Origin: Paraplanobispora siamensis
GTDB lineage: Bacteria; Actinomycetota; Actinomycetes; Streptosporangiales; Streptosporangiaceae
Assembly: GCF_016863175.1 (NCBI RefSeq)
Contig: NZ_BOOJ01000028.1
Coordinates: forward strand, 1-64,000
DNA: 64,000 nucleotides
Reading direction: 5' to 3'
A model generated the notes under the pieces. It did no database searches. It worked only from the letters and a program-made list of their open reading frames with translations, and had not been told where the DNA came from. The position numbers and the translations under genes are program-made. Numbering within the stretch: position 1 is the first letter of the stretch; each line of letters opens with the position of its first letter. Shown here in pieces: positions 59,907 to 64,000 of the stretch.

Positions 59907-60716
59907 TCAGGCCCGGCAGATCAGCTCGCCGTGGAGCAGGGACAGCCAGCCGTCCGGTTCGGCGGCCCACGCCCGCCAGCCCTCGGAGATGCGGCGCAGG
60001 TCGTCCTCGGCGGCGGCGCCGGAGTCCAGGGCCTGGCGGGCCATGTCGGACTTCAGGATCCGCTCGGCCCACATGCCGCCCCACCACTGCCGGTCCTCGG
60101 GCGTGGCGAAGCACCAGGTCGAGGAGGTCGCAGAGATGTCGGTGAAGCCGGCGGCCCGGGCCCAGGACAGCAGCCGCCGCCCCGCGTCGGGCTCGCCGCC
60201 GTTGGCCCGGGCGACCTTCTCGTAGAGGGCCAGCCACTCGTCCAGCTCGGGCGGTTCCGGGAACCAGGTGAAGGCGGCGTAGTCGCTGTCGCGCACCGCG
60301 ACGACCCCGCCCGGCCTGCAGACCCGCCGCATCTCGCGCAGGGCCTGCACCGGGTCGCCCACATGCTGCAGCACCTGGTGGGCGTGGACCACGTCGAAGG
60401 AGTCGTCGGGGAAGTCCAGGGCGTGCACGTCGGCCACGGCGAACTCGACGCCGCTCAGGCCGCGCCGCGCGACCTCGGCGCGGGCCAGTCCCAGGGCCTC
60501 CTCGGTGACCTCGGACGCGGTGACCGTCCCCGGGGCGACCCGTACGGCCAGGTCGGCGGTGATGGTGCCGGGCCCGCAGCCCACGTCCAGCAGCGACATC
60601 CCGGGCTGCAGGTGCGGCAGGAGGTGGGCCGCCGAGTTCTCCGCCGTGCGCCAGCGGTGGGACCGCAGTACGGACTCGTGATGGCCGTGCGTGTAAACGG
60701 CGTCCTTCGTCGTCAC
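59907..60716 (-). CDS. SAM-dependent class I methyltransferase (269 aa)
   Basis: Rossmann-like methyltransferase, UbiE type. SAM motif I is LLDVGCGPGTITADLA, motif II VEFAVADVHALDFPDDSFDVV, then HQVLQHVGDPVQALREM and RPGGVVAVRDSD. The C-terminal half (WWGGMWAERI) is a substrate lid. Start is a GTG at 60716 with AAGGAG upstream. A palindrome and promoter lie upstream (60745-60773). It is next to no obvious pathway genes; substrate unknown. Confidence 0.9.
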   Translation of the reverse strand: MTTKDAVYTHGHHESVLRSHRWRTAENSAAHLLPHLQPGMSLLDVGCGPGTITADLAVRVAPGTVTASEVTEEALGLARAEVARRGLSGVEFAVADVHALDFPDDSFDVVHAHQVLQHVGDPVQALREMRRVCRPGGVVAVRDSDYAAFTWFPEPPELDEWLALYEKVARANGGEPDAGRRLLSWARAAGFTDISATSSTWCFATPEDRQWWGGMWAERILKSDMARQALDSGAAAEDDLRRISEGWRAWAAEPDGWLSLLHGELICRA

Positions 60717-60744
60717 AGGACCACTCCTTCGGTCGGGTGGGCCA

Positions 60745-60773
60745 ACCGTAGCAGTGGTCTCATTAAATGAGAA
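60745..60773 (-). promoter_or_regulatory. Promoter with 15-bp palindrome before the methyltransferase gene
   Basis: On the minus strand TTCTCA (60773-60768) and TACGGT (60750-60745) are 17 bp apart. TCTCATTAAATGAGA (60758-60772) is a perfect palindrome around one A and lies over the -35 and spacer. It may be an operator for a repressor not encoded nearby. Confidence 0.45.
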
Positions 60774-60888
60774 AGATCGTCTCTATATGTGAGAATTACT
60801 GAATCTGGGGATCCCCGTGCTTGTTGTCCCCGGCGGCGGCGCCCAGACTTGAACCACGTCGTCGACATCACCTGTGGAGGTGGTTGAC

Positions 60889-61215
60889 GTGTATGAGGAG
60901 TTCAGCACCCTCGAGGCGTGGTCACTGGAGTGCCTGCAGTGCCGGCACGTGTGGGAGCAGGAGTACACCGTCCGCCACCTGACCGACGGGCACGGTCACG
61001 ACGTGGTGGTCTGGCTGCAGGCCGAGATCCCCGTCCAGCCGCCGTGGGCGGGGGTGAACTGCCCCGGCTGCGGCGTGGACAGGGTGAACGCCTTCCCGCG
61101 GACGGGCAGGCCGGGCCGGAAGGCGCCGTCGGCCGCGCCGGCGGATTTCGAGCGGCCGCCGGTGGAGGCGCTGTACTCGCCCGTCCCTCCCCGCCTGCCC
61201 TTCATCTCCCACTGA
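60889..61215 (+). CDS. Small zinc-ribbon-like protein (108 aa)
   Basis: Not assigned to a named family. Four cysteines in two CxxC pairs (ECLQCRHVW and GVNCPGCGVDRV) are 45 residues apart, as in a zinc ribbon. The rest is acidic to neutral with a Pro-rich tail. The start is the GTG at 60889, eight bases after GGAGG (60876-60880), and not the upstream GTG at 60874. Likely a zinc-binding cytosolic protein. Confidence 0.78.
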   Translation: MYEEFSTLEAWSLECLQCRHVWEQEYTVRHLTDGHGHDVVVWLQAEIPVQPPWAGVNCPGCGVDRVNAFPRTGRPGRKAPSAAPADFERPPVEALYSPVPPRLPFISH

Positions 61216-61387
61216 CCGGCGGGCGCTGACCGGCGGGCACCGGCTCAGGAGTCGCGGACCCGGGAGGCACCGACCTCCGCGGGTCCGCGAGGGGTCGCGC
61301 CGCAGCACGCGGCCCCTCGCGGGCGGGGTCGCCCCCTCATGGAAATGCCGCGATCATGGTGGTGCCAACCCCGTCGAACGGCAAAGA

Positions 61388-62923
61388 TCAGATTCGGTAC
61401 TCCAGATCGGGGACGATCTCGGCCACGTCCATCTGGGCCTTCTGCAGGCGGCCGGAGTAGTCCCAGTTCATCGCCTGCCAGCGGGTGAACTGGTCGAGCA
61501 CCCACATCCCCGACTGGCGGCTGCCGTTGCCCGACTTGCCGTTACCGCCGAACGGCAGGTGCGCCTCGGCCCCCGAGGTGGAGTTGTTGACGCTGACCAT
61601 GCCCGCGCCGATGCCCGCGCGGAAGCGGAAGGCGGCCTTGGGGTCGGTGGTGTAGATCGAGGACGACAGGCCGTACCCCGGCAGGTTGGCCAGCTCGACG
61701 GCCTCCTCCAGCGTGCCGAACGCGGTCACGCCCACGATCGGCCCGAAGGTCTCCTCCATGAACAGCCGGTCGCCCGCGCGCACGCCGTCCACGACCACCG
61801 GGTGGTAGTACAGGCCGCCCGCGCCGTCGAACCCGCTCCGGGGGTTGTCCTCTGTGATCCGCCCGGTGGGACCGGACACGACCGTGTGGTGCGGCTCGAT
61901 CCAGCCGAGGTACTCCTCGTAGCGCTCGGCGAACTTGTGGTCCAGCAGCGGCCCGCACAGCACGTCCCCGGCCGGGTCGCCGATCGTCGCGCCGGCCACC
62001 GCGCGCGTGTAGCGGGCGACGAACTCGTCGTGGACGCTCTCGTGCACGATCACCGTGCCGAGCGAGGTGCAGCGCTGCCCGGCCGTGCCGAACCCGGCGA
62101 ACAGCGCGCCCTCCACCGCCAGGTCCAGGTCGGCGTCCGGCATGACCACCATCGGGTTCTTTCCGCCCAGCTCCAGGCAGGGCGACTGCAGGTGCCGCCC
62201 GCACAGCTCGCCGATCTTCCTGCCGACCGCGCTGGAACCGGTGAAGCCGACCTTGTGCACCGTGCCCTCGCCCAGCGCCGCCTCCAGCCCGGCATAGGTC
62301 GCCTCGCCGTCGGCCAGCACCAGGTTGAGCACGCCCTCGGGCAGCCCGGCCGCGGCGAACAGCCGGTAGAGCGCGTGCGCGGAGGCGGCGGCGTACTCGG
62401 CGGGCTTCCACACCACCGCGTTGCCGCACAGCAGCGCCGGGACGAGATACCAGGACGGCACCGCGACCGGGAAGTTCCCCGCGGTGATCACCGCCGCGAC
62501 CCCGACCGGCACCCGGAAGGTGAACAGGCTCTTGTCCGGCATCTCGCTGGGCACCGTCTGCCCGTACAGCCTGCGCCCCTCGCCGAGGAAGAAGTCGCAC
62601 GTGTCGACGATCTCGCGGACCTCGCCCAGGGCCTCGGCGTACGGCTTGCCGATCTCCCTGGTGACCAGCCGGGCCAGCGCCTCGGCGTTGGCCTCCACCA
62701 GCCGCCCGATCGAGGCGATCACCCGGCCCCGCACCGGGGCGGGGACCTGCGCCCAGTCCCGCTGCGCGGCGGCGGCCGTACGGCAGGCGGAGGAGAACGT
62801 CTCCGCGTCGGCGAGCCGTACGCGCGCGACGACCTCGTCCACGCGGGAGGGGTTGATCGAGTCGTAGACCGCGTCGCCGGACGCTTCCTTCCCGCCGATG
62901 AGGGAGACGATGTCGAGGGTCAC
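61388..62923 (-). CDS. Aldehyde dehydrogenase (511 aa)
   Basis: NAD(P)-dependent ALDH superfamily. VITAGNFPVAVPSWYLVPALLCGNAVVWKPAE (given in part) is the cofactor region; VGFTGSSAVGRKI, the general base in CLELGGKNPMVV, and catalytic Cys in FGTAGQRCTSLG are all present. The C-terminal EETFGPIVGV fits. The substrate is not known; the length and pattern resemble enzymes of amino-aldehyde oxidation. Start is a GTG at 62923 with AAGGAGGT upstream. It is divergent from the D-amino-acid oxidase-like gene. Confidence 0.92.
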   Translation of the reverse strand: MTLDIVSLIGGKEASGDAVYDSINPSRVDEVVARVRLADAETFSSACRTAAAAQRDWAQVPAPVRGRVIASIGRLVEANAEALARLVTREIGKPYAEALGEVREIVDTCDFFLGEGRRLYGQTVPSEMPDKSLFTFRVPVGVAAVITAGNFPVAVPSWYLVPALLCGNAVVWKPAEYAAASAHALYRLFAAAGLPEGVLNLVLADGEATYAGLEAALGEGTVHKVGFTGSSAVGRKIGELCGRHLQSPCLELGGKNPMVVMPDADLDLAVEGALFAGFGTAGQRCTSLGTVIVHESVHDEFVARYTRAVAGATIGDPAGDVLCGPLLDHKFAERYEEYLGWIEPHHTVVSGPTGRITEDNPRSGFDGAGGLYYHPVVVDGVRAGDRLFMEETFGPIVGVTAFGTLEEAVELANLPGYGLSSSIYTTDPKAAFRFRAGIGAGMVSVNNSTSGAEAHLPFGGNGKSGNGSRQSGMWVLDQFTRWQAMNWDYSGRLQKAQMDVAEIVPDLEYRI

Positions 62924-63165
62924 CTTTGACCTCCTTGGATAGGGCGTGTAACCGCATTGTCTCCGCGCGCCGACGAGCCGTCACATCCGCCGCTCCGGGA
63001 CCCCCGTATCCGCCGCTCCAGGGCTCCCGCCTCCGCTCCGGCCGCGCGGGCCGTACGAGCCGTGCTCCGGCGGGCGTTGCCGAAGATCGGCGGCGCGCAT
63101 AGCCTGGCCCGCAGGGCCGGGCGGGTCCCGGCTGCGGCCTCCGGCATCGACACGGGCGGGGATCC

Positions 63166-64000
63166 ATGGACGAGGACGTTCTGATCATCGGCGCGGGTGT
63201 GATCGGTCTGACGACGGCGGTCTGCCTGGCGGAGGGCGGGCTGAACGTGCGCGTCCGTACGGCGTCGCCGCCCCGCCGCACCACCTCGGCGGTGGCCGGT
63301 GCCATGATCGGCGGACCGGTCTTCTCCGAGCCGCTGGCGGCGGCGGTCGGCTGGCAGCGGACGAGTCTGGAGGAGTTCGCCGCGCTGGCCGGCGACCCGG
63401 ACACCGGGGTGCGCGTCGCGCGGGGACGCCTGGTCAGCACGCTGGGTGAGGAGACGCCGCCCTGGGCGAAGGAGCTGCCGGGGTTCGCCCCGTGCGCGCC
63501 CGACGAGCACGCCGGGTTCCCCGTCGCGTTCTGGATCTCCTCGCCGCTGGTCGACATGCCGCGCTATCTCGGCTATCTGGAGCGGAGGCTCGCCGCCGCC
63601 GGGGGCGAGATCGAGGTGCGTCCCGTGGACGCGCTCGGCGGCGCGCCCGTGGTGGTCAACTGCAGCGGGCTGGGCGCGCGTGAGCTGGCCGGCGACCCCG
63701 GTGTGCGCCCGGTGCGCGGGCAGCACGTGGTGGTGGAGAACCCCGGGCTCGACGACTTCTTCTTCGAGGGCGGCTTCGGGACCTCCTGGACGAGCTACAT
63801 GCCGCACCGGGACCGGGTGGTGCTGGGCGGCACCTCCGCCGACGGCGACGGGAACACCGAGCCCGACCCGGCGCAGACCGAGGAGATCCTGCGCCGCTGC
63901 GCCGAGGTCGAGCCGCGGCTGGCCGGGGCCCGGGTGCTGGGCGTCGAGGTCGGGCTGCGCCCGGGCCGCGAGCGGATCCGGCTGGAGGAGGAGCGGTCCG
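63166..64000 (+). CDS. D-amino-acid oxidase-like FAD protein, 3' end outside the window
   Basis: The reading frame runs off the right edge at about 278 codons. The N terminus is the FAD Rossmann motif VLIIGAGVIGLTTAVCLAEGG, followed by the TSAVAGAMIGG region. Later blocks are VVVNCSGLGARELAG, RPVRGQHVVV, SYMPHRDRVVLGGT and GLRPGRERIRLE. These match D-amino-acid oxidase/DadA-like family proteins. The D-specific substrate is inferred from the family only. The ATG at 63166 has a weak GGGCGGGG upstream. Divergent from the aldehyde dehydrogenase, so a shared role in amino acid breakdown is possible. Confidence 0.88.
   Translation, partial: MDEDVLIIGAGVIGLTTAVCLAEGGLNVRVRTASPPRRTTSAVAGAMIGGPVFSEPLAAAVGWQRTSLEEFAALAGDPDTGVRVARGRLVSTLGEETPPWAKELPGFAPCAPDEHAGFPVAFWISSPLVDMPRYLGYLERRLAAAGGEIEVRPVDALGGAPVVVNCSGLGARELAGDPGVRPVRGQHVVVENPGLDDFFFEGGFGTSWTSYMPHRDRVVLGGTSADGDGNTEPDPAQTEEILRRCAEVEPRLAGARVLGVEVGLRPGRERIRLEEERS

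Noticed and set aside
1-64000. tRNA genes, CRISPR arrays, integrases, transposases
   Set aside because: Intergenic regions were read for T-arm-like motifs, regular spacer repeats and mobile element hallmarks; none was found. The short tandem repeats noted lack spacers.

Overview
This window is GC-rich DNA (roughly 70 percent GC by eye) with actinomycete features: GTG and TTG starts, many leaderless genes, four-base start/stop overlaps, XRE/DUF397/RsbW-like cassettes, an MbtH protein, a PadR-UvrA2 pair and an MsiK-type orphan sugar ATPase. An aerial actinomycete, probably of the Streptosporangiales, fits best. The genus is an inference. No rRNA, tRNA, CRISPR array, integrase or insertion sequence was seen.

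Region 1 (1-6.9 kb) is the end of a nonribosomal peptide cluster. It holds the T-E end of one synthetase, a C-A-T-TE termination module, an MbtH partner and a type II thioesterase, all overlapping or close on the + strand. Region 2 (6.9-11.2 kb) has a secreted lipase and a TraB/GumN-like protein on the minus strand. A carbamate kinase and a barbiturase/cyanuric-acid-hydrolase family enzyme follow on +, closed by a strong hairpin. Region 3 (11.3-14.6 kb) is a minus-strand PadR regulator plus UvrA2-type ABC protein, with a palindromic operator sitting on its promoter.

Region 4 (14.6-19.1 kb) carries housekeeping and membrane genes: SseB-like, cation antiporter, unknown membrane protein, prepilin peptidase, GNAT and PPOX. 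Region 5 (19.2-23.3 kb) is the shikimate operon aroC-aroK-aroB-aroQ followed by an SGNH hydrolase. Region 6 (23.3-31.8 kb) holds a DinG-like helicase, a repeat-rich Pro/Gln protein, a cation antiporter broken by one extra base, a PPOX protein, a copper monooxygenase-like lipoprotein with all PHM copper ligands, and a UBP zinc finger.

Region 7 (31.9-38.8 kb) is a tightly coupled six-gene transport operon: two Liv-type ATPases, a long-chain acyl-CoA ligase, two permeases and a binding lipoprotein. It ends in a 32-bp perfect palindrome. Region 8 (38.8-45.5 kb) contains small membrane proteins and two regulator-plus-target divergent pairs. The first is an MFS exporter and TetR regulator around a DtxR/IdeR-like iron box. 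The second is a di-iron protein and TetR regulator around a doubled operator.

Region 9 (45.5-52.0 kb) has a transglycosylase-like secreted protein, glutathione peroxidase, a LacI regulator beside msiK with related operators, an SDR, a PQQ-type sugar dehydrogenase lipoprotein and a carboxymuconolactone decarboxylase-like protein. Region 10 (52.0-56.1 kb) has an 8-codon peptide with a strong ribosome site, then a lipoprotein and an unusual FtsH-like membrane AAA protease with extra membrane segments. Region 11 (56.1-64 kb) has an XRE/DUF397/anti-sigma-like ATPase cassette, a secreted M14 carboxypeptidase, a methyltransferase, a zinc-ribbon protein, an aldehyde dehydrogenase and a D-amino-acid-oxidase-like gene cut by the window edge.
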